A stretch of 23,957 nucleotides of DNA from Acidithiobacillus montserratensis (GCF_018853465.1 NZ_JABBOU010000026.1:1-23957), one strand, 5' to 3'; shown: positions 8,026-15,778, counted from the first letter of the stretch. Numbers and translations are program-made. The notes: a model not told the origin generated them from the letters alone.

Positions 8026-9045
8026 TCAAGTGCTTTTGCTGACGGCCATATCGTGAATGATGGTTTGCTTCAGGGTTTCTGCGTAAGCATTTTTAACGGG
8101 TTTTTTCTGATAATGGCCCAACACGGAGACTATATCTCCGTAATGGAGTAGTGCATAAACCTGGCGGGCATGGTTATAAGGTTCTTCCACACAGCCTGCA
8201 CTTTGCGGCCAGCCATAGCCCTTGCGCGGATAAAAATGAATGGCACGGCCATCATAAAAGTAATTCACAAAGTGCACATTGGGGGCGATGTAATGCTGCC
8301 AGCGCACATGATACCCATGATAGATGCCGCGCTCGGCTGCCGGAAGTAAATGGTAGGCGTGCAAACTCACGGCAATGGGAAATTTGCCTGTCATGGTGGT
8401 TTTGGCCAGACGCTGATAAATGGGCCAGCTTCCATCAGGCGTGGAATGCATCACCCCGGTATTGACCACGGTCTGATAAATCCAGTGTCCTTGTGCCTTT
8501 CCCTGGGGGGCGGCGGGCACCTGCCAGATTTTCAGGTGTTCGGGGTGTGCCGTTTTATCCACTTCCACCCACTGAAAAGGGAAAGGATTGCTGGGGATGG
8601 GTGCGTCCAGGGCTTGGAGCACTTCCGGCGTTACCCGCCCACGCGAAATACCTCTGCGCCTGAGCAGATGATCTGCGCGTTCAAACTGGATGAGGCCGCT
8701 GCGAAAAGCAGGGTTGAAAGGTGAATAACCCCAATGGTTGGAAATTTTCTGCAGTGCCCGGGGTACCGGAATATTCCAGGCAGCGACGGTATGCATGCCG
8801 CCATACTGGCCCATATAAGTTCCGTAAACCATGTGTACATAACCGGTAAGCGCAAGGATTTGCCAGACCTGCTGCCAATCATGAGGTTCTGGTTGGCTGG
8901 AGACAAAATGCTGGTTGTTCACTGGTGTGGCCAACGCCGGCTCAAGGGCTGTCAAGGCGCCAGTCATGCCCAGCATCAGCAAAATAACTCCTGCATTTGG
9001 ATGTGTGATACGTTTTTTAGAATATAAGTATGGTCGAACTTTCAT
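8026..9045 (-). CDS. Exported L,D-transpeptidase-like (YkuD-type) protein with atypical active-site motif
   Basis: Probably a periplasmic enzyme acting on peptidoglycan, by likeness to L,D-transpeptidases that use a catalytic cysteine. The 339-residue product has a basic N-terminus and a hydrophobic segment at about 19-36, with a likely signal-peptidase site near ALA. A region at about 100-150 (SPFNPAFRSGLIQFERADHL, then VTPEVLQAL) resembles a peptidoglycan-binding type 1 domain. The C-terminal part has His270 and Cys285 in HFYPRKGYGWPQSAGCVEEP, close to the family pattern H-x(n)-SHGC-[IV]-R. The second His and the Arg are replaced by Ala and Glu. The start has no clear Shine-Dalgarno. It lies 26 bp after the small gene upstream and may belong to the cyd transcript. 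Enzyme activity is uncertain. Confidence 0.72.
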   Translation of the reverse strand: MKVRPYLYSKKRITHPNAGVILLMLGMTGALTALEPALATPVNNQHFVSSQPEPHDWQQVWQILALTGYVHMVYGTYMGQYGGMHTVAAWNIPVPRALQKISNHWGYSPFNPAFRSGLIQFERADHLLRRRGISRGRVTPEVLQALDAPIPSNPFPFQWVEVDKTAHPEHLKIWQVPAAPQGKAQGHWIYQTVVNTGVMHSTPDGSWPIYQRLAKTTMTGKFPIAVSLHAYHLLPAAERGIYHGYHVRWQHYIAPNVHFVNYFYDGRAIHFYPRKGYGWPQSAGCVEEPYNHARQVYALLHYGDIVSVLGHYQKKPVKNAYAETLKQTIIHDMAVSKST

Positions 9046-9071
9046 GCCACATTCGACAGAAATATGATGGT

Positions 9072-9350
9072 TTAGTTCTCTGACTCCGGGGGGTTGAGGG
9101 ACGTTTTGATAATCTGTAAAAACTTCTGGCAGCGGTTGATCTCCGCATCCATAATGGTGATCTGGTCGTCGATTTCAGCACGCGTGCGATGGTCAATGGA
9201 TTCCAGGACGTCCGTACATTGCTGCTCGACAATATCCAGGCGTGCCTCCAGTACATTGAGCACGTCCATGAGTGTCGGGGCTGGCTTGTCAGCAGCCTCT
9301 GTGAATTGCCGACGATAATGTAAATGCCTGTTCAAAGATTTTCTTTTCAA
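9072..9350 (-). CDS. Small hypothetical helical protein, paralogue of its upstream neighbour
   Basis: A 92-residue soluble protein of unknown function with no signal peptide or membrane segment. Most of it, from about residue 27 to 85, reads as amphipathic helix with heptad-like hydrophobic spacing, which suggests a helical hairpin or coiled coil. It aligns with the neighbouring gene: TRAEIDDQITIMDAEINRCQ here matches NRAIISDQCFELSVEIMRYK there, with R, A, I, DQ, EI and R shared. The longest frame begins at a TTG (9350) that overlaps the TGA of the upstream gene. No clear Shine-Dalgarno is seen, and TTG at 9335 or ATG at 9269 are alternatives. I do not recognise the family. Confidence 0.6.
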   Translation of the reverse strand: MKRKSLNRHLHYRRQFTEAADKPAPTLMDVLNVLEARLDIVEQQCTDVLESIDHRTRAEIDDQITIMDAEINRCQKFLQIIKTSLNPPESEN

Positions 9351-9598
9351 GATAGATGGACCAGAGCCATATCCTGTCTGCGGGATACCAGATTTTTGAC
9401 GGAAGAGAAATATTTTTTATAACGCATGATTTCGACAGACAGCTCAAAGCATTGGTCGGAAATGATCGCCCTGTTTTCCGAAGGAATGGTTCTACGCACT
9501 TCATTCAGTCGTTCGGCAAGTTGCCCATAACGGGATTCGATGTTTTCAATAATATCTATGGCGGTCATTAAGGATTGTTCATCATAATTAGCGGACAT
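9347..9598 (-). CDS. Small hypothetical helical protein downstream of cydB
   Basis: An 83-residue predicted soluble, highly helical protein of unknown function. The ATG at 9598 is chosen because GAGGTG lies about 6 bp before it; the frame could extend to a TTG at 9619. It begins 66 bp after the cydB stop on the same strand and overlaps the next small gene. The sequence has heptad-like spacing (LMTAIDIIENIESRYGQLAE) and a second helix, ISDQCFELSVEIMRYKKYF. It is clearly related to the following gene, so the pair looks like a tandem duplication. The position suggests co-transcription with cytochrome bd, although a hairpin lies in the gap. It is not CydX, which is a short membrane peptide. Confidence 0.68.
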   Translation of the reverse strand: MSANYDEQSLMTAIDIIENIESRYGQLAERLNEVRRTIPSENRAIISDQCFELSVEIMRYKKYFSSVKNLVSRRQDMALVHLS

Positions 9599-9624
9599 TT
9601 TTTCACCTCGATTATTCAACAGGA

Positions 9625-9651
9625 GGCGATGTTCTGCTTGGGAACATCGCC
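9625..9651 (-). repeat. 10-bp inverted repeat between cydB and the small genes
   Basis: GGCGATGTTC at 9625-9634 and GAACATCGCC at 9642-9651 form a perfect 10-bp stem around a 7-base loop. It starts 14 bp past the cydB stop in the direction of transcription. What follows on the minus strand is TCCTGTTGAATAAT, not a real U-run, so a strong intrinsic terminator is doubtful. Partial termination or a processing and stability element that sets different expression for cydB and the small genes fits better. Confidence 0.6.
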
Positions 9652-9664
9652 GCTGCGCGCTTGA

Positions 9665-10768
9665 TTAATGGGCTCCGTAAGCCATTTTTTTGCTGAAGCG
9701 ACCACGGAATACCCAGATCTGATACCAGTTGTACATGATCATGATGGGGAAGAAGCCCGTCATGAAAAGGGTAAACACGGCAATGGAATCTGCCGGGTTG
9801 GCCGCCTGCACAATGGTCCAGGTGTTGGGAACGACATAGGGGAAAATGGTCGCCCACATAGCCGCCCAGAGCAGAGCGACGACGCCGATACCCCACATCA
9901 TCGCACTGAAGTCCCTGCGCGCCGAGTGATTAGTGGATGATTTGAAAGCAAAAATGAGCACAATCACAAACCAGATCAACCATACCCACCAATCCGAACC
10001 GGTCCACTTGGCAGACGCCCAAGGGAAAATGGCATAGGACCAGATGAGCGTGATCACGATAGCTGCGAGGGCCAGCAAAGAGACGACATTGGTCCAGGAG
10101 CGTGCCCGTTCATGAATGGGATCCCCGGGAATGAAGCGGGCGCATAAATACAGGCCACCCGCGAGGCTGGCGGCGATAACGGCGCCGACACCTGTCCAGA
10201 TGGAAAAGGGGGTCAGAAAATCGAGAATACCTCCGGAAAAATGCATGACCGGTGTCATGTAATCGTGGACGTTCACCCCATGTGCGGCCAGGGCAGACTG
10301 CATGGCGAGCCCGGATTTCATGGGAAACCCTTGTAAGGTGGCCCCCAGGGCAACACCGGCAAAAAAGGTCGGAAACAAGCTGCCCACGGCAAAAGCCCAG
10401 CCCCAAAAGCGCTTGCTTTTTTTGGCATGAATGTGAAATTCAAAGGCCACGGCCCGGGCAATGATGCCCCAGAGTGCAAACATCAGGGGGATCATCAGAT
10501 AATTGAAAGCCGAACCATAGACCAGTGGGAAAGCGCCGAAGAGTACGCCGCCAGCGACCACCAGCCAGCTCTCGTTGCCATCCCACATGCCGGCCATGGA
10601 AGCCATGATGGCACCCCGTTCTTCTTCGTCCTTGGAAAACAGGGCGAAAATTCCGGCGCCAAGGTCCGTGCCGTCAGTAGCAATATAGAGAAAAAAGGCA
10701 AGAGATAAGAGCAGCCACCACCAGGTCGATAAGGTCCCGGCGATGCGCCCTATTGAGAGAATATCCAT
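9665..10768 (-). CDS. cydB: Cytochrome bd-type quinol oxidase subunit II
   Basis: Membrane subunit that pairs with CydA to form the bd quinol:O2 oxidoreductase. The 367-residue protein has about eight or nine hydrophobic segments. It shows the subunit II signatures DGTDLGAGIFALF, MWDGNESWLVVAGG and FPLVYGSAFNYL near the N-terminus, and FPYVVPNTWTI with ANPADSIAVFTLF near the C-terminus. Length is close to E. coli CydB (about 379). GGAG lies 8 bp before the ATG. It follows cydA by 75 bp, with a strong hairpin in that gap, and is followed by two small genes on the same strand. Confidence 0.95.
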   Translation of the reverse strand: MDILSIGRIAGTLSTWWWLLLSLAFFLYIATDGTDLGAGIFALFSKDEEERGAIMASMAGMWDGNESWLVVAGGVLFGAFPLVYGSAFNYLMIPLMFALWGIIARAVAFEFHIHAKKSKRFWGWAFAVGSLFPTFFAGVALGATLQGFPMKSGLAMQSALAAHGVNVHDYMTPVMHFSGGILDFLTPFSIWTGVGAVIAASLAGGLYLCARFIPGDPIHERARSWTNVVSLLALAAIVITLIWSYAIFPWASAKWTGSDWWVWLIWFVIVLIFAFKSSTNHSARRDFSAMMWGIGVVALLWAAMWATIFPYVVPNTWTIVQAANPADSIAVFTLFMTGFFPIMIMYNWYQIWVFRGRFSKKMAYGAH

Positions 10769-10790
10769 AAAATAACTCCAGTAGCAATGG

Positions 10791-10811
10791 GTGGGGAGCC
10801 AGGCTCCCCAC
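10791..10811 (-). repeat. Perfect hairpin between cydA and cydB
   Basis: GTGGGGAGCC (10791-10800), a central A, then GGCTCCCCAC (10802-10811) make a 10+1+10 palindrome, a GC-rich hairpin in either strand. In the cyd transcript it lies after the cydA stop and about 22 bases before the cydB start. It is followed by CCATTGCT and not by a U-run. An intercistronic stability or processing element, or partial attenuation, is more likely than full termination. Confidence 0.65.
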
Positions 10812-10843
10812 TTTGATTATGTAAAGGCCTGTGCAGCCCCGGA

Positions 10844-12310
10844 TCAGCGATCGGAACGCAACATGGGCTTACTGGCGAAAGTCGGGGTAACATGACCGCC
10901 ACCTGCTTTAACGTCAGCATCATCCGCATGATCATGGTCAAACAGCGTACTGGAATCGGGAATATCATCGACGCCCTTCTTGATGACCCGGGTGAAGAAA
11001 TACCAGGAGCCTGACCAGACCGCGAGTTCAAAAATGATGTAACCGACAAACCAGATGATTTCCATGGCTACAGGCATATGGCTGGCCCCCTGATAGGTGC
11101 GCATCAGGCCATTGACGACCCAAGGTTGACGGCCGATTTCGCGGGTCCACCAACCACACCAGATGGCGAGGTAGGGCAGAAATGCCGAGAACACCAGGGC
11201 CCGCAGAAACCACGGACGCTTACGCAATTCTGTAGCATTGAGCTTGCCACGCAGACGCAGCCAGTTGCCCCAGATAGCGATAAAAAAGAGGAAGAAACCA
11301 ATAGCGACCATCACCCGGAAAGAATAGAAAGGCACCCAGACATCAGGGCGATCTTTCGCCGGGAAGCTATCCATGCCCGTCACTTTGCCATTGAGCGTGT
11401 GGGTTTCCAGCAAGCTCAGGACATGGGGAATGGTAATAGCAAACACATTGCCATCATTTTTGGCATTGGGAATGGCGATGAGATGCCAACCGGTATTGAC
11501 TTTGCCATCGGGTAAATAGGTGTGATAGTGCCCTTCCATTGCCGCCAGGGAGGTGGGTTGGGTCTGCGCCACTACCCGGCCGATGCTGTCACCAATGAAA
11601 ATTTGGACGGGCGTGACAATAATCAAAGCCAATAGCGTGGGCTTGAGAAGTTTGGTAAACAGGTCCGCATTACGGTTTTTCAGGATGAAAAAACCGCTGA
11701 GACCTACGAGTGCAAACAGTGCCAACTCAACACAGGCGACCCACATGTGCGGGAAACCCCACTGGAAATTGTCGTTGAAAATGGCTTGCCACCAGTTTTT
11801 GACCTGGAACAACCCATTTTTGAGGAAAATCCCGTCAGGGGTCTGCATCCAGGAGTTGGCGACCAGAATCCACATGGCCGAGAGACTGGAAGACAGGCCG
11901 ACGTTGAAGGTGGCAAACAGATGCATACCTTTGCTGATTTTGCCCCAGCCAAAGACCATCAAGCCGATGAAGCCGGCTTCATACATGAAGGCGGTAATGG
12001 TTTCAAAGCCGAGGATGTTGCCGAAGAAGGGACCTACGGCCTGGGAGAAAGGGCCATAAAGGATACCGAAGGCCATTTCCATGGTGACGCCGGTAGCCAC
12101 ACCAGCCCCGAAATTGATGATGAAGATTTTTTCAACGAAGCGATTGATTTTGTACCAACGTTCATCACCGGTGCGTAACCACGCCACCTCCATGATGAAC
12201 AGTAACCAGGACATGCCGATCGTCATAGGCGTCCAGAGAATATGCATGGAAGTAATCCAGGCAAAATCCAATCGACTTAAGAGGATCGGTAGAGAGTTTT
12301 CAATAACCAT
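10844..12310 (-). CDS. cydA: Cytochrome bd-type quinol oxidase subunit I, short-Q-loop (CioA-like)
   Basis: Haem-bearing catalytic subunit that oxidises quinol and reduces O2 to water in the inner membrane. The frame begins with a GTG at 12319, but the ATG at 12310, preceded by GGGGTGGAAG, is the better start and gives 488 residues. Likely haem ligands are His23 (SMHILWTP), His188 (FPHMW) and Met334 (SFRVM), matching E. coli H19, H186 and M393. The Q-loop region between FAITIPHVLSLLET and FYSFRVM is about 55-60 residues shorter than in E. coli, the short form typical of cyanide-insensitive (Cio) oxidases. GRQPW is conserved near the C-terminus. A His/Asp-rich tail (DHDHADDAD) ends the protein. 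First gene of the minus-strand cyd cluster. Confidence 0.95.
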   Translation of the reverse strand: MVIENSLPILLSRLDFAWITSMHILWTPMTIGMSWLLFIMEVAWLRTGDERWYKINRFVEKIFIINFGAGVATGVTMEMAFGILYGPFSQAVGPFFGNILGFETITAFMYEAGFIGLMVFGWGKISKGMHLFATFNVGLSSSLSAMWILVANSWMQTPDGIFLKNGLFQVKNWWQAIFNDNFQWGFPHMWVACVELALFALVGLSGFFILKNRNADLFTKLLKPTLLALIIVTPVQIFIGDSIGRVVAQTQPTSLAAMEGHYHTYLPDGKVNTGWHLIAIPNAKNDGNVFAITIPHVLSLLETHTLNGKVTGMDSFPAKDRPDVWVPFYSFRVMVAIGFFLFFIAIWGNWLRLRGKLNATELRKRPWFLRALVFSAFLPYLAIWCGWWTREIGRQPWVVNGLMRTYQGASHMPVAMEIIWFVGYIIFELAVWSGSWYFFTRVIKKGVDDIPDSSTLFDHDHADDADVKAGGGHVTPTFASKPMLRSDR

Positions 12311-12386
12311 AACTTCCACCCCTATATAAATTTTGTGAATGAGATAAGTTTTGCTGCACTATGAACCTGCAAGGTATGTGCCAACA

Positions 12387-12402
12387 TTACAATATTATGT
12401 AA
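12387..12402. promoter_or_regulatory. TTACA-N6-TGTAA palindrome upstream of cydA
   Basis: TTACA (12387-12391) and TGTAA (12398-12402) flank ATATTA, about 77 bp before the cydA start. It is a possible operator for the oxidase operon. Read on the minus strand it contains GTTACAT, the same core seen ahead of the efflux operon; this may be chance. On the minus strand TTGGCA follows closely as a possible -35, but no convincing -10 pairs with it. Confidence 0.35.
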
Positions 12403-12684
12403 CTCTCTGATTCAGAGTGGCTGGTCTGCGGCATAGCCGTGGCATTTGGTGGATATGCCCCATTTGATAGTGGTTTAAATAAACCGATTGCCAAAAATAA
12501 AATAGTACAAAATGGTGTTGTTATTTGTTTATGCAATATATTCAGCCTATCATAATGTGCTGATAAAGCGCCGTGTCATTCCATTTTTTTCGCTATCCAT
12601 GGGGACAACTCCGGAAAAGCCGGCACCCATCTTCTGCCGCAATTGCCAGATATGCTGCGTTGGCAATGATCAGCGTAGTGCATG

Positions 12685-12693
12685 TGCTATATT
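12685..12693 (+). promoter_or_regulatory. Extended -10 candidate for the DUF455-tsaD operon
   Basis: TGC followed by TATATT (12688-12693) forms an extended -10. No good -35 is seen at 17 bp, which is acceptable for an extended -10. Transcription would begin near 12700, leaving a leader of about 25 bases before the ATG at 12725. That argues against the in-frame TTG at 12701 as the start. Confidence 0.4.
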
Positions 12694-12724
12694 CTGACCT
12701 TTGAATGATCCGGAAAGCGGGTGT

Positions 12725-13597
12725 ATGGGCCAGATGAATATCGGTGAAGAACCGCAGCATGCGGATTTTGCGGCAGCAGTGCTGAATGCCCTGTTGACCC
12801 GGCAGCCCACAGAAAAAGTGATGCAGGTGCGGGTGTTACGCTGTACTGATGCTGTCAGGACGGCGCTGCTACCCTGTCCCGGAATCCCCGGGCGCCCGGA
12901 TCGTCCCGAGCTGGTGGCCCCTAAAAAGTTACCCCGGCGCCGGGCCTTGAGTACTCCAGCGGGGCGTTTCGCCCTGCTCCACGCTCTGGCGCATATTGAA
13001 TTCAATGCCATCAATCTGGCGCTGGACGCCATTTGTCGTTTTGTCGATTTACCCGTGGATTACTACCGGGACTGGTTGCAGGTGGCCCAGGAAGAGGCCG
13101 AACATTTTGTCCTGTTGCGCGAGTTGCTTCAGGCTCTGGGTGGTGATTATGGCGACCTGCCCGCCCATGACGGGCTTTGGGAAATGGCCATGGAGACAGC
13201 GACGGATCCACTGGAGCGCATGGCCTTGGTCCCGCGTGTGCTCGAAGCGCGGGGTCTGGATGTGACCCCCGCGATCCGCGAACGGCTCAGGGAGGCTGGA
13301 GATCTGGCCGCAGCAGCGGTGTTGGAGCGTATAGAAAGGGATGAACGCGGGCATGTGGCCATCGGTACGCGCTGGTTTCACTATTTGTGCGCCCAGCGCG
13401 GGTTGGATCCTGATCACACCTTCCGGCAACTACTTGAGCTGCGCTATCGCGGTCGTATTCAGGGACCCTTGGCTCTGGATGCCCGCCGTGCCGGAGGCTT
13501 TTCCGAAGCCGAGCTATTGTGGTTGCAGAAACGTATCGAACAGAACCCAGTAGCGCCGGGAAATCATGAAATGGTGGAGAAAGCCCGGCATGTCTGA
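12725..13597 (+). CDS. DUF455 family ferritin-like (di-iron) protein
   Basis: A 290-residue predicted four-helix-bundle protein of the DUF455 family, whose biochemical role I cannot state. Likely metal ligands follow the ferritin-like pattern: H90 and E92 in [12 protein letters not shown]123/E126/H127 in QEEAEHF, and E204, E207 and H210 in [11 protein letters not shown] proline/arginine-rich segment (about 50-75) precedes the bundle. The frame reaches a TTG at 12701, but the ATG at 12725 has GGAAAG 7 bp upstream and suits the promoter. Its last 8 bases overlap tsaD, so the two are probably translated together. The fold and the partner recall MiaE-type tRNA hydroxylases, but that link is only inference. 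Confidence 0.85.
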   Translation: MGQMNIGEEPQHADFAAAVLNALLTRQPTEKVMQVRVLRCTDAVRTALLPCPGIPGRPDRPELVAPKKLPRRRALSTPAGRFALLHALAHIEFNAINLALDAICRFVDLPVDYYRDWLQVAQEEAEHFVLLRELLQALGGDYGDLPAHDGLWEMAMETATDPLERMALVPRVLEARGLDVTPAIRERLREAGDLAAAAVLERIERDERGHVAIGTRWFHYLCAQRGLDPDHTFRQLLELRYRGRIQGPLALDARRAGGFSEAELLWLQKRIEQNPVAPGNHEMVEKARHV

Positions 13598-14609
13598 AGC
13601 ACAAATCACGCGCGTACTCGGCATTGAAAGTTCCTGTGATGAAACCGGACTGGCGCTCTATGACACCCAAAAAGGCCTGCTGGCTGAAGTGCTGTTCAGT
13701 CAGATTGCCCTGCACGCCCCCTACGGCGGAGTGGTGCCCGAACTGGCTTCCCGGGATCATGTGCGACGTTTGCCCCTGCTGCTCGAAGAACTGATGGCAC
13801 AAAGCGGCGGGCAGCGTCCCGATGCGGTGGCGGTCACCGCCGGACCCGGTTTGATTGGCGCTTTGCTGGTGGGCGTTACTTTTGCCCGGGCGCTGGCTTA
13901 TGCCTGGGATATTCCGGTGATTCCCGTGCATCATCTTGAAGGCCATCTGCTGGCGCCGCTGCTCAATGATGTAGCGCCCTTTCCGGCCGTGGCCTTACTG
14001 GTCTCCGGTGGGCACACCCTGCTCATCGAAGTGCGGGGGCTGGGGGAATATGTATTGCTGGGTGAAACCCTGGATGATGCGGCCGGAGAAGCCTTCGACA
14101 AGGCTGCGAAAATGCTGGGACTTGGTTATCCCGGCGGGCCAGCCCTGGCAGCCCTGGCAGAGGGCGGCGATCCCGAAGCCTTTCGTCTGCCCCGCCCATT
14201 GTTGGACCGGCCCGGCATGGACTTCAGTTTCAGCGGTCTGAAAACCGCTTTTCGCCTGGCCTCCCTGAAAGTGCCGGAAGAGGATTCAGTGCAGAGAAGC
14301 CATCTGGCCGCCAGTTTTCAGCAGGCGGTGGTCGATACTCTGTTCCGGAAATGCCAGCGGGCCTTACGGGAAACCGGTCTCAAGCGCTTGATTGTAGCGG
14401 GAGGGGTGGGTGCTAACCGGGCATTGCGCAATGCCCTGCAAAGCCTGGCCGCCGATGGTGTCGAGTTATGCATCGCGGACCTGGCCCACTGTACGGATAA
14501 TGCCGCCATGATTGCCCTGGCCGGAGCCCTGCATCCGGAAATGGCCCAGCCGGCCAGTGCCGAATTTCTGGTGCGGGCGCGTTGGGCTTTGGTAAAGGAG
14601 GAAACGTGA
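13590..14609 (+). CDS. tsaD: tRNA threonylcarbamoyladenosine (t6A) transferase TsaD
   Basis: Transfers the threonylcarbamoyl group to A37 of ANN-decoding tRNAs, working with TsaB, TsaE and TsaC, which are not encoded in this window. The 339-residue protein has the ASKHA N-terminus [17 protein letters not shown], the metal pair His115 and His119 in [10 protein letters not shown], the LLVSGGHT loop, the [18 protein letters not shown] segment and a C-terminal DNAAMIA motif. The ATG at 13590 (GGAGA about 9 bp upstream) is preferred over the in-frame ATG at 13566. It overlaps the DUF455 gene, and its stop overlaps the GTG of the TPR gene. Confidence 0.97.
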   Translation: MSEAQITRVLGIESSCDETGLALYDTQKGLLAEVLFSQIALHAPYGGVVPELASRDHVRRLPLLLEELMAQSGGQRPDAVAVTAGPGLIGALLVGVTFARALAYAWDIPVIPVHHLEGHLLAPLLNDVAPFPAVALLVSGGHTLLIEVRGLGEYVLLGETLDDAAGEAFDKAAKMLGLGYPGGPALAALAEGGDPEAFRLPRPLLDRPGMDFSFSGLKTAFRLASLKVPEEDSVQRSHLAASFQQAVVDTLFRKCQRALRETGLKRLIVAGGVGANRALRNALQSLAADGVELCIADLAHCTDNAAMIALAGALHPEMAQPASAEFLVRARWALVKEET

Positions 14610-15136
14610 GCAACGAACCTTTTTCTTTGGACACCGCCATCGAAGAACGGGCGGTAGTGGATGCGGATTTTCAGACGGGTCTGGACTGGCAGCAGACCGG
14701 CCATCCCGAAGAAGCCGCCGAAGCCTTCAAGCGCGCTCTGGATGCCGATCCTGACTCCGCTCTGATCTGGACCTTTTACGCCTGGGCGCTGGCTGCCTCG
14801 GGAGATAGTCACGGCGCTATTGCTGCCTGTCGCCGTGCCATCGCCTGTGATGCCGAATGGGGGCAGGCCTGGAATGACCTCGGTGAATATCTCATGGATA
14901 CCGGGCGCGAGAGTGAAGCCCTGTTTGTGATCCGCCGGGCGCTCAAATCCCGGCATTTTGATGCCCCGCATCTGGCGCAGATGAATCTGGCCCGCTATTA
15001 CCTGCATCAGGGTAGCATGCGCCGGGCGCTGGCTGCCGCCCGGCAGGCTGAGCAGCTTGCTCCCGGTTTTCGCCCTGCGGAAAAGCTGGCCCGCTGGATA
15101 GACGAGCGCATGCGCGAGTGGAATATCCGCGATTGA
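14606..15136 (+). CDS. TPR-repeat protein
   Basis: A 176-residue soluble protein built of about four tetratricopeptide helical pairs between residues 25 and 165 (for example [20 protein letters not shown] and [20 protein letters not shown]). Such repeats mediate protein contacts; no catalytic motif, signal peptide or membrane segment is visible. The start is a GTG at 14606, fixed by an excellent AAAGGAGG 5 bp upstream and overlapping the tsaD stop (GTGA). The role is unknown. The tight coupling to tsaD suggests shared regulation rather than proving a shared pathway. Confidence 0.88.
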   Translation: MSNEPFSLDTAIEERAVVDADFQTGLDWQQTGHPEEAAEAFKRALDADPDSALIWTFYAWALAASGDSHGAIAACRRAIACDAEWGQAWNDLGEYLMDTGRESEALFVIRRALKSRHFDAPHLAQMNLARYYLHQGSMRRALAAARQAEQLAPGFRPAEKLARWIDERMREWNIRD

Positions 15137-15155
15137 GGTTGCAGTGATCAGTGGC

Positions 15156-15752
15156 TCAGTTTTTCTTGAAGGGGGTTTCGCGACCATCCAGCAGGCGCTG
15201 GATATTACTGCGATGCCGCCAGAGAATCAGCAACACCAGCAAGACTACGAGGGCGCGCAGGCTGCTCTGGTTCGACAGGGCAAAGACTATGGGGGCAGCG
15301 CTCATGGCGGCGAGGAGTGCGGCCAGAGAAGATACCCGGGTCACGGCAAAAATCAGGATCCACACGCCCAGCACCGCTAGCCCCATGAGTGGCAACAGCG
15401 CCAAAAGGATTCCCAGCGCAGTAGCTACACCCTTGCCGCCGCGAAAGCCAAAATAAACGGGATAAAGGTGGCCCAGAAAAGTGGCCAGGGCGACAGCGGC
15501 GAGCATCCAGCCATCCACTCCGAGGCTGCGGGCGATGACTATGGGGATGACGCCCTTGATCAGATCACCAAAAAGCGTCAAGGCTGCGGCCTTTTTTCCG
15601 CCCATTCGCAAAATGTTGGTCGCGCCCGGATTTCCTGAACCGGATTGGCGCGGGTCGCCCAGACCCATGGCCCGCCCTACCAGAATGGCGGTGGCTATGG
15701 AGCCGATCAGGTAGGCACCCAATATGCAAATAATATCGAGAATGACAGACAT
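15156..15752 (-). CDS. plsY: Acyl-phosphate:glycerol-3-phosphate acyltransferase PlsY
   Basis: Inner-membrane enzyme making lysophosphatidate from acyl-phosphate and glycerol-3-phosphate, the first acylation step of phospholipid synthesis. The 198-residue protein has about five or six membrane spans and the three family motifs: GSGNPGATNILR near residues 38-49, GHLYPVYFGFRGGKGVATALG in the middle (key residues H, P, GGKG), and a C-terminal WRHRSNIQRLL. It is divergent from folB with 72 bp between starts, and convergent with the TPR gene with 19 bp between stops. The plsY-folB-tsaD neighbourhood is also known from E. coli. Confidence 0.96.
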   Translation of the reverse strand: MSVILDIICILGAYLIGSIATAILVGRAMGLGDPRQSGSGNPGATNILRMGGKKAAALTLFGDLIKGVIPIVIARSLGVDGWMLAAVALATFLGHLYPVYFGFRGGKGVATALGILLALLPLMGLAVLGVWILIFAVTRVSSLAALLAAMSAAPIVFALSNQSSLRALVVLLVLLILWRHRSNIQRLLDGRETPFKKN

Positions 15753-15778
15753 GCAGTGCGTTGGCCGGGAAAAGCGTT

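Larger units (their letters stand above)
12311..12724. other. Divergent intergenic region between cydA and the DUF455 gene
   Basis: About 414 bases with no convincing gene, AT-rich in the middle. It contains the TTACA/TGTAA palindrome near cydA, a second palindrome GGTTTA-AA-TAAACC at 12472-12485, and an extended -10 close to the plus-strand gene. A 61-codon frame at 12512-12697 lacks a ribosome-binding site and is probably chance. I saw no TTGAT-N4-ATCAA (FNR/ANR) site by eye. Confidence 0.6.

Noticed and set aside
9599..9664. CydX-type small membrane peptide next to cydB
   Set aside because: No short hydrophobic frame is present between cydB and the small genes.
12512..12697. 61-codon frame with several cysteines between cydA and the DUF455 gene
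   Set aside because: No ribosome-binding site, no recognisable domain, and it runs through the extended -10; I treat it as chance.
12311..12700. FNR/ANR site for the cyd operon
   Set aside because: TTTGATAGTGG near 12464 lacks the second ATCAA half-site; I found no full match by eye.
12701..12724. TTG at 12701 as start of the DUF455 protein
   Set aside because: It lies about 8 bp after the -10 and lacks a Shine-Dalgarno; the ATG at 12725 has GGAAAG 7 bp before it.
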